64,000 nucleotides of DNA from NCBI RefSeq assembly GCF_051900535.1, contig NZ_JBHZGI010000004.1:322930-386929 (forward strand), read 5' to 3'. Below, piece after piece: positions 63,568 through 64,000 of this stretch (positions within the stretch are counted from its first letter, which is position 1; each line of letters opens with the position of its first letter). A program made the translations under genes and the position numbers. The notes beneath the pieces were generated by a model. That model was not told the DNA's origin. It did no database searches and worked only from the letters and a program-made list of their open reading frames with translations. Origin of the DNA: Frateuria_A sp051900535. GTDB taxonomy: Bacteria > Pseudomonadota > Gammaproteobacteria > Xanthomonadales > Rhodanobacteraceae.

Positions 63568-64000
63568 GGCTGCGTCTCCCTCGGCGCCGCGTCGTGGTCC
63601 TTTGCATCATAGAGGCATGGGCCGGCCGGATGACAAAGCGCTCCACAAGCAGCGGTTGCTCGAACCGGAGAGTACAGAGCCGGGTTCGGAGGCGCGCCTT
63701 TGCGCCTCCACTCCGCTGGAGCCTGTTGAAAACGGAAAAAGATGCAACAACTAGCCAGCAGGCATGGCAGGAGCAGTCGCTCGGGGGCCCGTACGAGCGC
63801 ACCTGAGCGCGCCCGGCATGTCGATGGACGGCGACGCGTCAGAAGGCGTGGAAAGTCTACGCGGTAAAACCGGACGCGATGCACCGACCAAGCGGTGTCC
63901 CGGTCCGGCCCTGCGGTTTTGGTGTTCGGGTTGCCCGGGTGGGCGCCGTGCCGCGACCGCAGATCGCCGGCCGTACGCAGGGCGCCGCTACGGGCATGGA
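63568..64000. other. Non-coding right end of the window, nothing convincing
   Basis: This 433-base stretch contains a GGAGGCGC/GCGCCTCC hairpin (loop GCCTTT) near 63690-63711 and an A-rich patch around 63732-63752. Short open frames on both strands lack ribosome sites and family motifs. A frame open to the edge from 63821 (MSMDGDASEGVESLRGK) looks like chance sequence. No tRNA could be folded by eye. Confidence 0.4.

Noticed and set aside
63700..63760. Possible insertion-sequence end (GAGCCTGTTGAAAAC) near the right edge
   Set aside because: No matching inverted terminal repeat, target duplication or transposase fragment is seen in either strand.
63821..64000. Frame open to the right edge (MSMDGDASEGVESLRGK)
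   Set aside because: Too short and without motifs or a ribosome site; it cannot be told from chance.

Overview
The window is high-GC, gene-dense chromosomal DNA of a gammaproteobacterium. It most resembles the order Xanthomonadales (Lysobacterales), perhaps Rhodanobacteraceae. The evidence is TonB-dependent receptors of the xanthomonad type, a divergent N-acetylglucosamine (nag) locus with a LacI regulator and NagX, E. coli-type PepN and GlyQ/GlyS, and short dispersed inverted repeats of the CCCTCTCCC, GTAGGGTGGG and GTAGGAGCGC kinds. The genus cannot be fixed from the sequence alone. I see no prophage, insertion sequence, CRISPR array, rRNA or tRNA gene.

Layout. 1-1.6 kb: the N-terminal part of an Oar-like TonB-dependent receptor and a glycerophosphodiesterase. 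1.6-14.2 kb: a GlcNAc/chito-oligosaccharide utilisation locus. The minus strand carries glucokinase, TonB receptor, GH20 hexosaminidase and NagX. The plus strand carries a sugar MFS transporter, a LacI regulator, an SIS-type glucosamine-6-phosphate deaminase and NagA. The two arms share a control region in which TTGACAACG overlaps the -35 box of each promoter. 14.3-19.75 kb: an S9 peptidase and a GntR(YtrA)-ABC ATPase-permease operon with a clear promoter/operator. 19.9-24.2 kb: lipoprotein CpdB overlapping thrB-thrC. 24.4-28.1 kb: diguanylate cyclase, UbiA, ComF and a TM2 protein. 28.1-32.8 kb: the biotin operon bioB-bioF-trhO-bioH-bioC behind a BirA-like operator. 32.9-45.7 kb: acyltransferase, SDR plus cytoplasmic trehalase, DUF72, two secreted proteins, Tag, an EamA permease, a PLP dehydratase with an aldose epimerase, and PepN. 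45.7-52.4 kb: a structured non-coding interval with an orphan terminator (sRNA candidate), mnmG, an RDD protein, tex and a RibD-like reductase. 52.7-63.6 kb: a GDSL autotransporter esterase, a YbaY-type lipoprotein, an HTH protein, glyQS, a lone GspE/PilB-type ATPase, a class I amidotransferase, a DUF1820 protein and a rhomboid protease.

How it fits together. The nag locus is a complete path: outer-membrane uptake (TonB receptor), periplasmic cleavage of chito-oligosaccharides (GH20), inner-membrane entry (MFS transporter, NagX), phosphorylation (glucokinase/GlcNAc kinase), deacetylation (NagA) and deamination to fructose-6-phosphate, under a local LacI repressor. The SDR-trehalase pair could turn cytoplasmic trehalose into glucose and oxidise it. 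Most of the rest is housekeeping. No clearly unprecedented system is evident. The most interesting leads are the 46.1-46.3 kb RNA candidate, the YtrA-ABC exporter with its large extracytoplasmic domain, the regulatory sites of the nag and bio loci, and the dispersed repeats, one of which has become the C-terminus of TrhO.
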